A stretch of 45,587 nucleotides of DNA, taken from NCBI GenBank assembly GCA_020634575.1, contig JACKBM010000057.1:1-45587 (forward strand). Reading direction: 5' to 3'. Below, one piece after another: positions 15,691 through 23,086 of this stretch. Made by a program: the position numbers and the translations under genes. The notes under the pieces are model-generated. The model did no database searches and was not told the origin of the DNA. It saw only the letters and a list, made by a program, of their open reading frames with translations. How positions within the stretch are numbered: position 1 is the stretch's first letter; each line of letters starts with the position of its first letter. The stretch comes from Ardenticatenales bacterium (lineage in GTDB: Bacteria > Chloroflexota > Anaerolineae > Promineifilales > Promineifilaceae).

Positions 15691-17199
15691 CTATGATCCT
15701 CCCTCAGACACGAGATCTGTCTGAGATATGGGATGGAGACGAAACAGGTAATCCTCCTCCTCGACATCCATCACCTGAATAAGCGACAGTGGTGGGTTGT
15801 TAATGTAGATGGGGCGGTTGCCCGCCTCCGTCAGGATAAATTGCTCCATATCGTCACCGCTAATCAGAAAGCGGTTGATGATAAGAACATCCTGACGCTG
15901 CCCCTCGACGAGTTGCAGATATTGCAGACCGGGCACAACGTCCCACCAGCCGAAAACAACGGCGTTGGGCTCGATCTCGGCCATAATGGCCTCGCTTTGT
16001 TCACGGGTTGACCAATCGTCAGATTGATCGACCCGACCAAAGTTCCAGAATAAGCTCCCGCCGACGGCCAGCAGAATGGCCAATTGGCCAAGCTGCAACA
16101 AACGCCTCTGATCTGGGCCTTCGGCCCGCAGCCAGTTGAGCAATGGCGCATACCCATTGGCCAGCCAGAAGGCCCAGATCAAATAGGAGGGGAGAAACAT
16201 CGTATTTTTGTCGACGACGCGATAATGCACGTAGAACGTGGTGTGCAGCAGGAAAGTCAGCCCCAGGAAGACTGACAGGCGTGGATCACGTCGCCAGAGT
16301 GTCACCATGCCGACCAGGCCGGGGATGATGCCGACCACAAAAAAGGCCTCAATGAGCTGCCGCAAAAAACCGAGCCATTGGGCCGGCGTTTCCTGCAGGG
16401 TGTAGCCCCACATCTGCCCTGAAAACGAGCGTCCGGTCACGAGCCAGAGGAAGCCAGAGAAGCTGGTGAGATCAACCGGCCGGAAATTCCCCGCCGCATC
16501 ATAGGTCCCCGCATAGTTAAAGGCCGGCGCCGCCAGGGCACGCAACGGCAAATAAAGGAAGATTGCGCCGCCAATCAGCAGGGCGCCGCCCACGGCCAGG
16601 TAATTGCGCGGCTGCTGCAAAAAACGAGGCTGCGTCAACAGCAGGAATAGCGCCGTGCCCGGCACCAGCAACACGGTCGCCGCATGGTTGCCAGCCGAAA
16701 CAGCCAGGATCAGGGCCGGCCAGAAAAGCCGGGCCGCTGTCGGCTGCTCCCGCCAGCGCAACAGCGCCAGAATAAGCGCCGCCACGAGCATCGCATGCAA
16801 CGCGTACACTTCGGCAATCACCGACATGGCCCAGAAGAAGGGCGCGGCCATCAACAAGCCCAGGGCGCCCCAACGAGCCCAACGCTCCAACCCCAACCGG
16901 CGCATGCTTCTGTCGGCCAGCCAGATCGTGGCGGCGCCACAAAAGGCGGAAAACAGGTTGAGGCGGAAACCGACATCACCCAGCGGCAATTTGCTCCAGA
17001 ACCAGCCCAGCACCAGGTACAACGGGTAACCCGTCGCCCGCACAATACCCCCGGTGGCCGCCGCTGTGGTCAGCTCGGCACTATCGAGGTTGTAGACCGT
17101 CGGCGCCAGCGTAACCAGATACAATAGGAAAGGCACCCAAAAAGGGACGGCGGCGGGCCAATAGGTCAGGATGGTTTGGGCGGTTCTGTTTCGTTGCAT
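15691..17199 (-). CDS. DUF2723 (TMEM260-like) GT-C glycosyltransferase
   Basis: A 502-residue polytopic membrane protein. After TM1, the first outer loop carries LAPTVYNLDSAELTTAAATGG with D39 and E42, the acidic GT-C motif typical of DUF2723, then GIVRATGYPLYLVLGW. Multiple TM helices follow, then a soluble C-terminal domain (about 390-502). Eukaryotic TMEM260, in the same Pfam family, is a protein O-mannosyltransferase acting on IPT domains, so protein O-mannosylation is a reasonable inference. The frame opens upstream at 17286, but I prefer the ATG at 17199 (MQRNRTAQ) because family similarity starts there; neither has a strong Shine-Dalgarno. It is the first gene of a five-gene minus-strand run. 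Confidence 0.82.
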   Translation of the reverse strand: MQRNRTAQTILTYWPAAVPFWVPFLLYLVTLAPTVYNLDSAELTTAAATGGIVRATGYPLYLVLGWFWSKLPLGDVGFRLNLFSAFCGAATIWLADRSMRRLGLERWARWGALGLLMAAPFFWAMSVIAEVYALHAMLVAALILALLRWREQPTAARLFWPALILAVSAGNHAATVLLVPGTALFLLLTQPRFLQQPRNYLAVGGALLIGGAIFLYLPLRALAAPAFNYAGTYDAAGNFRPVDLTSFSGFLWLVTGRSFSGQMWGYTLQETPAQWLGFLRQLIEAFFVVGIIPGLVGMVTLWRRDPRLSVFLGLTFLLHTTFYVHYRVVDKNTMFLPSYLIWAFWLANGYAPLLNWLRAEGPDQRRLLQLGQLAILLAVGGSLFWNFGRVDQSDDWSTREQSEAIMAEIEPNAVVFGWWDVVPGLQYLQLVEGQRQDVLIINRFLISGDDMEQFILTEAGNRPIYINNPPLSLIQVMDVEEEDYLFRLHPISQTDLVSEGGS

Positions 17200-17341
17200 G
17201 AACCAAAAGTCGTTGCCCGAAACAAAAAAGTTATGGCACAATGAAAATCGGGCAAAAAACATAAGCCCGGCCTGAAAAATATGCAATTTGCCGCTCAGGC
17301 ATAACTTTTCGTCAGGCCGAGCGACTCTCTCAACAGAATGT

Positions 17342-17357
17342 GGCGTCTGCAGACGCC
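17342..17357. promoter_or_regulatory. 16-bp perfect palindrome in divergent promoter region
   Basis: GGCGTCTGCAGACGCC is a perfect palindrome without spacer. It lies between the divergent DUF2723 operon (start 17199) and the cytochrome operon (start 17392), 34 nt before the latter's ATG. The position suits an operator for a dimeric regulator or an RNA hairpin in the leader. No promoter elements are clear enough to decide. Confidence 0.45.
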
Positions 17358-17391
17358 GGCGTTAAGGGAGCCCCCAAAGGGGCAACAATTT

Positions 17392-18201
17392 ATGGCATCT
17401 CGGCAACATCGCGAACTGGAATATGCTTTCCTGGCGCTGACCATTTTGAGCGGCGTTTATGTGGCATATACCATCATTAGTAGCAGGAATGGGACGGCAC
17501 CGGCCGGTGGCCATCCCTTTGGCCATTGGCTCGGCATCATCGGCACCATCTTCATGGTGATGACGGAGCTGCTGTACAGCATCCGCAAGCGGACCCGGCT
17601 GCTTAACCGGGCCGGGCCGGTGCGCGCCTGGCTCTCCTTTCATATCTTCACCGGCATCGTCGGTCCGTTTATGGTGCTGATGCACACCGGCCTGCAATTC
17701 CGCGGCCTGGCCGGCGTCACCATGATGCTGACGGTGCTGATCGTGTTTAGCGGCTTTGTCGGCCGTTATCTTTACGCCGCTCTGCAGCGGGCCGGCCTGC
17801 AGTCAGAAGACAGCTACGCCAGCTCCGTCGACCAGATCGCCGGCGCCCGCGCCGCTATCAAACTTTTTGAAGAAGAATGGCCAGCCCGGGTGCGCGAAAT
17901 TGAGAAGATCTGGCAAAGCAAGAACGAAAGCCGCCCCGCCTTTATGGCGCCCTGGAATCAGTTCCGTATGCGCCAGCGGTTAAACCGGCTGGAGGGTGAG
18001 CGGACGGCTTTGAACGAACAGCTAAACCGTTACCTGCAACAGAAGCAGCGGCTGGAATCGAATCTGGGCCGGAACGCCACCTACCAGAAGCTCTTCCGCC
18101 TCTGGCATCTGGTGCATGTCCCGATGGGGATCACGCTCTTCGTCGCCGTTGCCATCCACATCGCTGCCACGATCTTCTTCCGGGCGGGGCTTTTCCGATG
18201 A
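17392..18201 (+). CDS. Five-TM b-type cytochrome-like membrane protein with coiled-coil insert
   Basis: A 269-residue membrane protein. Hydrophobic helices lie at about 11-31, 43-64, 80-101, 105-131 and 240-266. Candidate haem-ligand histidines lie in or next to them: H41, H45, H84, H98, H239, H242 and H256, the pattern of a b561-like or di-haem cytochrome b. Between TM4 and TM5 is a charged, helical, probably coiled-coil region (about 145-235) placed in the cytoplasm by the positive-inside rule. The upstream ATG at 17338 is in frame, but 17392 has an AAAGG-like site and a better N-terminus. The stop overlaps the nine-haem cytochrome start (ATGA). The predicted role is quinone-linked or transmembrane electron transfer; haem binding is inferred, not proven. 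Confidence 0.7.
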   Translation: MASRQHRELEYAFLALTILSGVYVAYTIISSRNGTAPAGGHPFGHWLGIIGTIFMVMTELLYSIRKRTRLLNRAGPVRAWLSFHIFTGIVGPFMVLMHTGLQFRGLAGVTMMLTVLIVFSGFVGRYLYAALQRAGLQSEDSYASSVDQIAGARAAIKLFEEEWPARVREIEKIWQSKNESRPAFMAPWNQFRMRQRLNRLEGERTALNEQLNRYLQQKQRLESNLGRNATYQKLFRLWHLVHVPMGITLFVAVAIHIAATIFFRAGLFR

Positions 18202-18998
18202 GACGCACCCACCCCATCTTCTCGCCGATTGCCCTGGTGGCAACCGCCATTCTGCTGGTTATCCTGGGCCTGGCGCTTTACCTGACCGGGGGACGCGCCT
18301 TCAGCCCCGGCACCCTGAGCGACGTGGCCCAGCGCCAACTGGCCAATAGCGAATTCAGCTCACACGCAGAGTTTCAGGATGATTGCAGCCAATGCCACGG
18401 CCCGTTTCAGGGCGTGGAAGCGGCCCGCTGCGGCACTTGCCATGAGCTGGTGATGGACCAGATCGAGGGCAATAGTGGCTTCCACGGCCAGATTGAATCG
18501 ATGGATTGTCGCGACTGCCACACCGAACATCAGGGGGGCGAATTCGACCTCCTGGCTGATGCCCTGGGCCAGTTTACCGCCGCCGATCATGGCGCTTTTT
18601 TTGTGCTGGATGGCGCCCATACACCCCTGGAATGTGAAGCGTGCCATCAGGCGGACCGCTTCACCGGGTTAGGGAACGCGTGCCAGGATTGCCATCAGGA
18701 ACCTGAAGTACACGTGGGCGAGTTCGGCCGGGAATGCAGCCATTGTCACACGACTGCGACCTGGGAAGACGGCATCATGCGCATCCACACCTTCCCGCTG
18801 GACCATGGCATTGAACAGGAAGTTCCCTGTGTCGCCTGCCATGCCGAACAGCTAACCAGCTATGACTGCACCAGCTGCCATGAACACCGGCCGGATCTTG
18901 TTGAAAGCCAACACGATGAAGTTGATCTGACCGAGACGCCATTACTGGCCTGCGCCAGCTGCCATCCGGCCGGTCTGGTTGAGGAGGATGGCTCATGA
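18198..18998 (+). CDS. Membrane-anchored nine-haem cytochrome c
   Basis: A 266-residue protein with an N-terminal anchor or uncleaved signal (about 9-31). It has nine CxxCH haem-c sites beginning at C63, C78, C104, C146, C162, C180, C211, C224 and C252. Extra His residues (for example H56, H96, H111, H131, H141, H172, H197, H203, H239) can supply distal ligands, so bis-His low-potential haems are likely, as in cytochrome c3-type proteins. It should face the extracytoplasmic side. ATGA overlaps on both sides couple it to the b-type protein and the ferredoxin. The pairing of a nine-haem c domain with a b-type membrane protein recalls Geobacter CbcL, where both are fused; that comparison is inference. 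Confidence 0.9.
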   Translation: MRRTHPIFSPIALVATAILLVILGLALYLTGGRAFSPGTLSDVAQRQLANSEFSSHAEFQDDCSQCHGPFQGVEAARCGTCHELVMDQIEGNSGFHGQIESMDCRDCHTEHQGGEFDLLADALGQFTAADHGAFFVLDGAHTPLECEACHQADRFTGLGNACQDCHQEPEVHVGEFGRECSHCHTTATWEDGIMRIHTFPLDHGIEQEVPCVACHAEQLTSYDCTSCHEHRPDLVESQHDEVDLTETPLLACASCHPAGLVEEDGS

Positions 18999-19264
18999 GC
19001 CGGCTGATAGATTGGCTGGGCGGCGCCGAACCCGACCCCCGGCTGGCCGAAGGGCAACGGGTCAATGCGGACGCTGACCGTTGTATTCAATGCGGCATCT
19101 GCGGCTACAACTGCCCAGTGGGCATCCAGGTGCGCGACTATGCCCGCCAGGGTCTCACCGTCACCGACACCGCCTGTATTCTCTGCGGAAACTGTGTCGC
19201 GGTCTGCCCCCGGGGCACCCTGAGTATTGGGCTTCCTGAGGTTTCAGGAGAGAAGATGTTATGA
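18995..19264 (+). CDS. 2[4Fe-4S] ferredoxin-like protein
   Basis: An 89-residue iron-sulphur protein with two full cluster motifs: CIQCGICGYNCPVG (from about residue 30) and CILCGNCVAVCPRG (from about 61), each CxxCxxCxxxCP. There is no signal peptide, so it is cytoplasmic. About 28 residues precede the first motif. Overlaps of ATGA type with the nine-haem cytochrome gene and with the FAD oxidoreductase gene indicate a stoichiometric complex. It probably passes electrons between the flavoprotein and the membrane cytochrome. Confidence 0.92.
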   Translation: MSRLIDWLGGAEPDPRLAEGQRVNADADRCIQCGICGYNCPVGIQVRDYARQGLTVTDTACILCGNCVAVCPRGTLSIGLPEVSGEKML

Positions 19265-20592
19265 GCTTACAGTATCTTATCATTGGCAATGGCGCGGCGG
19301 GCGTCAGTGCTGCCGAAGCCATCCGGGCGGCGGATCCGGCCGGTCGCATCACCATCGTGACGGCGGAGCCGTACAACATGTACTCCCGCCCCGGCCTGGC
19401 CTATGTCCTGACCGGCGCCATCCCGCCCGAACAGACCATTGCCCGCAGCGACGACTGGTATGACAGCCGCGATATCCAGCTAAAAATCGGCCGGGTGGTG
19501 CGCCTGCATGCCGCTACCCAACATGTCGTCCTGGAAGATGGCACCAACCTCTCGTACGACAAGCTGCTTATCGCCAGCGGCGCCCGGGCCACCGCACCGC
19601 CCTATCCTGGCGCGGATCTCAACGGTGTGGTCTACCTGGACACCATGGACGGCACCAAAGAGATCCTCAAGCTCGCCCGCAAATGGGGCCGCGCCGTCGT
19701 CATCGGCGGCGGTATCACCGCCCTGGAAATGTGTGAGGGGCTGGCGGCGCGGGGCATGGAAGTGCATTATTTCCTGCGCCGCGAACGGCTCTGGGATCGC
19801 GTTTTCAATGAGTCTGAGGGCGAGTTGCTGGCTGAAAAGATGAAGCATCATGGCATCATCATTCATCACAACACCGAGATCAGCACCATCAACGGCAATT
19901 GGCGCGGCCGGGTCCGCTCCGTTACGCTGCAGGATGGCTCGGAATTCAAATGCAGCCTGCTCGGCGTGGCCATCGGCGTGCGGCCCCAGCTTGATTTTTT
20001 GATTGGCTCAGCGCTCAAAACCGACCGGGGCATCCTGGTCAACGAGCATATGCAGACCAACGTGCCTAATATTTTCGCCGCCGGCGACGTGGCCCAGGTT
20101 TACGATCGTTGGAGCGGCAGTCACCAACTTGATGTCCTGTGGCCCAGCGCCGTCGCCGAGGGGCGCATCGCCGGGCGCAACATGGTTGGGGCCATGAAGG
20201 CGTATGAAAAAGGGACGCCGTTCAACGTCTGTCTCCTGTTCGGCTTGCACGTCACGGCGATCGGCCAGGTGCACCCGGAATGGCAGTCAGAAGAGCCGGT
20301 TCAGCATCTGTCACGCGGCTCGTCGGAAGTCTGGTTTACCTTCCCGCGCCAATATCGTAGCGCCTGGTCCCGCAAAGGGGATGCCAGCCTCCGCCTGGTC
20401 GCTGACCAGGGCCGCCTGGTCGGAGCGCTGCTCATCGGCGAGCGCAGCTTTGCGGATGTGTTACGCGGGTTGATCAGCGAAGAGGTGGATATCCGGCCGG
20501 TTCAGCCCTATTTCGAGGCCGATCGGGATATGCTCATGGCCAAACTCACCGAACTCTGGCAAAAGCATGAGCGGCATAAAAGCTGGCCCTGA
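19261..20592 (+). CDS. FAD/NAD(P)-dependent oxidoreductase (class I pyridine nucleotide-disulfide type)
   Basis: A 443-residue flavoprotein with no signal peptide. The FAD-binding GNGAAG motif is at residues 9-14, the NAD(P)-binding GGGITALE near 148-155, an ATG-like segment at ASGARA, and the second FAD motif IFAAGDVA near 275. It resembles the NADH-binding N-terminal part of nitrite reductase large subunit or rubredoxin/ferredoxin reductases, without their extra iron-sulphur domains. The dithiol CxxxxC of disulfide reductases is not visible. Its start overlaps the ferredoxin stop (ATGA), so it most likely exchanges electrons between NAD(P)H and that ferredoxin. The direction of electron flow cannot be told from sequence. 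Confidence 0.9.
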   Translation: MSLQYLIIGNGAAGVSAAEAIRAADPAGRITIVTAEPYNMYSRPGLAYVLTGAIPPEQTIARSDDWYDSRDIQLKIGRVVRLHAATQHVVLEDGTNLSYDKLLIASGARATAPPYPGADLNGVVYLDTMDGTKEILKLARKWGRAVVIGGGITALEMCEGLAARGMEVHYFLRRERLWDRVFNESEGELLAEKMKHHGIIIHHNTEISTINGNWRGRVRSVTLQDGSEFKCSLLGVAIGVRPQLDFLIGSALKTDRGILVNEHMQTNVPNIFAAGDVAQVYDRWSGSHQLDVLWPSAVAEGRIAGRNMVGAMKAYEKGTPFNVCLLFGLHVTAIGQVHPEWQSEEPVQHLSRGSSEVWFTFPRQYRSAWSRKGDASLRLVADQGRLVGALLIGERSFADVLRGLISEEVDIRPVQPYFEADRDMLMAKLTELWQKHERHKSWP

Positions 20593-20613
20593 TACCGGCA
20601 AGGTGGATTTCTA

Positions 20614-22152
20614 ATGCGTCGACTGATAATGGGAACAGCCGGGGTGATTGTCGCCCTTTTCATCATCTTTTTTGCCTGGTACATCTACCCGTCGGCGGCC
20701 ACGCAGCTCGGCAATGCGATCCCGACCGCTACGGCCAGTCCGGGCGAACTACTCCAGGCCATCCCGCTACCGGAAGCTTCCGCCTCACCCAGCAACCGGG
20801 AGCATGGCTTTTTTCCATTGGTCGGCGGTCACGCCGATCTTAAATGCAGCGACTGCCACCAGGATGGTAATTACGCGGACCAGCCCGCCACCTGCCAGAG
20901 CTGCCACCTGGAAGACGACGCCCACGACGGGCTCAATGGCCCCGATTGTGCCACCTGCCACGCCATCACCACCTGGGATGATGCTATCTTCGACCATAGT
21001 GTGATCGGCGACCGCGATTGTGTGGATTGCCATACCGCGCCCGCCAACCATTTTCCCGGCAGTTGTGTGAGCTGCCACATCAATACCAGCACCTTCCTGG
21101 ACGTCACCTTTGACCATGGCGATCTGGCTGGTCAGGATTGCGTCGTCTGTCATGCGCCGCCGGCCAATCATTACCCGGGCGATTGTGCCAGCTGCCATCT
21201 GGACACCACCAGCTTCGCCAACGTCAGCTTCACCCATGACAGCATCGGCACAACCGATTGCGCCGCCTGCCACGCGCCCCCGGCAAATCACTATGCCGGC
21301 ACCTGTTCCAGCTGTCATATCAGCACTGACGATTTCAAAATCATCAACTTTGACCATGCCAGCGTAGCCGGCACCGACTGTGCCGCCTGTCATGCGCCGC
21401 CGCCTAACCATTACGGCACCCCCTGCGCCACCTGTCACGTCGATACAACCAGCTTCCTGAACGTCAACTTTGATCACAGCCAGGTGGCCGGCACGGATTG
21501 CGTGAGCTGCCATGCGCCGCCACCCAATCATTACGGCTCCCCATGTACCACCTGTCACGTTGACACAACCAGCTTCCTGAATGTCAACTTCGACCACAGC
21601 TTTACCGGCGGCCAGGATTGCGTGAATTGCCATGCGGCGCCGCCCAACCATTACGGCTCGCCCTGCACCGCCTGCCACACCGATACGACCAACTTCCGCA
21701 ACGTCAGTTTTGATCACAGCTTTGCTGGAGGTCAGGATTGCAGCGTCTGCCACGCGCCGCCAGCCAACCATTTCGGCGCACCCTGTGCCAGCTGCCACAG
21801 CGATACAGGCAACTGGCGTAACGCCAGCTTCGACCATAGCTTAATTGGCACGCAGGATTGCAGCGCCTGCCATGCGCCGCCACCCAACCATTTCTCCGGC
21901 ACCTGCCGCACCTGCCACACCGACACAACCAATTGGCGCAATGCTACCTTCAGCCACAGCTTCCCGCTGAACCATGGCGGCGCTAACAGCAACTGCTCGA
22001 CCTGCCATACCAACAACAATTACAGCAGCTACACCTGCTTCAATTGCCACAACCAGGGCGAGATGATCGAGGAACACGCTGACGAAGGCATTACTGACAT
22101 TACCAACTGCGTCGGCTGCCACCCGACTGGCGAAGAACCAGATGACGACTGA
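20614..22152 (+). CDS. 22-haem cytochrome c with eight tandem two-haem repeats
   Basis: A 512-residue protein with an N-terminal hydrophobic anchor (about 4-27) and 22 CxxCH motifs, the first at C78, C94 and C112. Residues 135-454 are eight successive 40-residue units, each with two CxxCH plus two further conserved His (in NHY/NHF and in FDH), enough for bis-His ligation of both haems. The last three motifs (CSTCH, CFNCH, CVGCH) follow the repeats. A regular linear haem chain is expected outside the membrane. It lies 21 nt after the FAD oxidoreductase gene with an AAGGTGG Shine-Dalgarno, completing the electron-transfer operon. The C-terminus is acidic. It could be a wire-like conduit or a store of electrons; polymerisation cannot be judged. 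Confidence 0.92.
   Translation: MRRLIMGTAGVIVALFIIFFAWYIYPSAATQLGNAIPTATASPGELLQAIPLPEASASPSNREHGFFPLVGGHADLKCSDCHQDGNYADQPATCQSCHLEDDAHDGLNGPDCATCHAITTWDDAIFDHSVIGDRDCVDCHTAPANHFPGSCVSCHINTSTFLDVTFDHGDLAGQDCVVCHAPPANHYPGDCASCHLDTTSFANVSFTHDSIGTTDCAACHAPPANHYAGTCSSCHISTDDFKIINFDHASVAGTDCAACHAPPPNHYGTPCATCHVDTTSFLNVNFDHSQVAGTDCVSCHAPPPNHYGSPCTTCHVDTTSFLNVNFDHSFTGGQDCVNCHAAPPNHYGSPCTACHTDTTNFRNVSFDHSFAGGQDCSVCHAPPANHFGAPCASCHSDTGNWRNASFDHSLIGTQDCSACHAPPPNHFSGTCRTCHTDTTNWRNATFSHSFPLNHGGANSNCSTCHTNNNYSSYTCFNCHNQGEMIEEHADEGITDITNCVGCHPTGEEPDDD
21016..21975 (+). repeat. Eight 120-bp tandem repeats inside the 22-haem cytochrome gene
   Basis: Eight in-frame units of exactly 120 bp, each coding for 40 residues of the pattern DCxxCHAPPxNHYxxxCxxCHxDTTxFxxVxFDHxxxxGx. 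Units 4 and 5 are the most alike (both encode DTTSFLNVNFDHS), which suggests recent internal duplication there. Long antisense frames over this region are a by-product of the repeats. Confidence 0.93.
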
Positions 22153-22160
22153 CGATTTAT

Positions 22161-22215
22161 GATTTGCGAATTACGATTTACGAGAAATGCCTTCGTAAAT
22201 CGTAATTCGTAAATC
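22161..22215. repeat. Period-7 palindromic element / hairpin after the cytochrome operon
   Basis: Arms at 22161-22183 and 22193-22215 are complementary over 23 bp with a single G/T mismatch, 9-nt loop. Each arm is made of heptamers: GATTTGC, GAATTAC, GATTTAC on the left and TCGTAAA, TCGTAAT, TCGTAAA on the right. It starts 8 nt after the 22-haem stop and could act as a 3' stabiliser or weak terminator (no U-tract). A second heptamer palindrome lies at 26550-26605. Confidence 0.8.
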
Positions 22216-22225
22216 CCAAATCCCC

Positions 22226-22231
22226 TATAAT
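22226..22231 (+). promoter_or_regulatory. -10 box (TATAAT) for a leaderless gene
   Basis: A consensus TATAAT ends 6 nt before the ATG at 22238, so a transcript starting at the usual distance would begin at or next to the start codon. No Shine-Dalgarno exists and no good -35 hexamer is visible. The same layout occurs at 36838, 28032 and (minus) 45293. Confidence 0.6.
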
Positions 22232-22237
22232 GGGCCC

Positions 22238-23038
22238 ATGCGTATAGCCTTGCTCTCTGACATCCATGGAAATGACATCGCCCTGGCGGCGGTGCTGACC
22301 GATATTGCGACCCAGGGACCGATCGATGAGTATTGGATTCTGGGTGATCTGCTGGCAATTGGGGCCGAACCGGCCGCTGTCTACCACCGCCTCCAGGCCC
22401 TGAACGCCAACCAGACTGTCCGCTATGTCCGCGGCAACACCGACCGCTTCATTATCAGCGGCGACCGGCCGCCCCCGTTTCTGGACGAGGCGTACGGTGA
22501 CCAGCAACAGACCTACGTCTATGGCGAGGTTATGGCCAATTTTGCCTGGACGGAAGGGGCACTGGCAGCGTTGAATGGACGCGACTTCATCGCCTCGCTG
22601 CCGCTATCCCAGCGGCTCGACCTGCCGGATGGCACCCGCATGTTGGGCGTCCATTGCGCCCTGGGGGACGATGCCGGCTTCGGCTTCCGGCCCGATTCGA
22701 CGGACGAGCAGCTACGCGCCCTCTATGCGAATCATGAAGCGGATCTGATCTTTATGGGCCACACCCATCTGCCGGGCCAGCGCCACCTGGATGGCGTGCA
22801 GCTGGTTAATCTGGGCAGCGTCAGCAACCCGTTGATGCCTCATCTGGAAGCGACTTATGTGTTACTGGAGGCGGGACCGGCCGGTTATCAGGTCACTCCG
22901 CGCCAGGTGCCATACGATCGAGAGGCAGTGCTGAGCAAAATAAACGAGGTCAACCACCCTTGCGCGGAATACCTCCAGGCCTTTTTCCGCGGCGACATCT
23001 CAAGGCGCTATTGGCAAGGGCTGGTGCCGATTGTCTGA
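22238..23038 (+). CDS. Metallophosphoesterase family protein
   Basis: A 266-residue calcineurin-like phosphoesterase. Metal-site motifs are SDIHGN (D8, H10), LGD (D37), RGNTD (near 65), the His in GVHCALG and GHTHLPG. A C-terminal extension (about 215-266) follows the core. It resembles YfcE-like and DUF2436-free single-domain phosphoesterases, substrate unknown. It appears to be transcribed as a leaderless mRNA from TATAAT at 22226. It is not part of the cytochrome operon, from which it is separated by the heptamer hairpin, and the sigma factor gene starts 48 nt after its stop. Confidence 0.85.
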   Translation: MRIALLSDIHGNDIALAAVLTDIATQGPIDEYWILGDLLAIGAEPAAVYHRLQALNANQTVRYVRGNTDRFIISGDRPPPFLDEAYGDQQQTYVYGEVMANFAWTEGALAALNGRDFIASLPLSQRLDLPDGTRMLGVHCALGDDAGFGFRPDSTDEQLRALYANHEADLIFMGHTHLPGQRHLDGVQLVNLGSVSNPLMPHLEATYVLLEAGPAGYQVTPRQVPYDREAVLSKINEVNHPCAEYLQAFFRGDISRRYWQGLVPIV

Positions 23039-23086
23039 TGTAACCAATAAACGCCCGCCGCGTCTAAACTGACAGGGATTAATTTC

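Noticed and set aside
17200..17286. 29-residue N-terminal extension of the DUF2723 protein
   Set aside because: Family similarity starts at the ATG at 17199, and the extension would run into the divergent promoter region.
20785..21837. 350-codon minus-strand open frame across the cytochrome repeats
   Set aside because: It is antisense to the 22-haem gene; its regular pattern only mirrors the 120-bp repeats and no ribosome-binding site or protein family fits.
21016..21975. Regular direct repeats as a CRISPR array
   Set aside because: Units are 120 bp, contiguous, in frame and code for haem motifs; there are no spacers.
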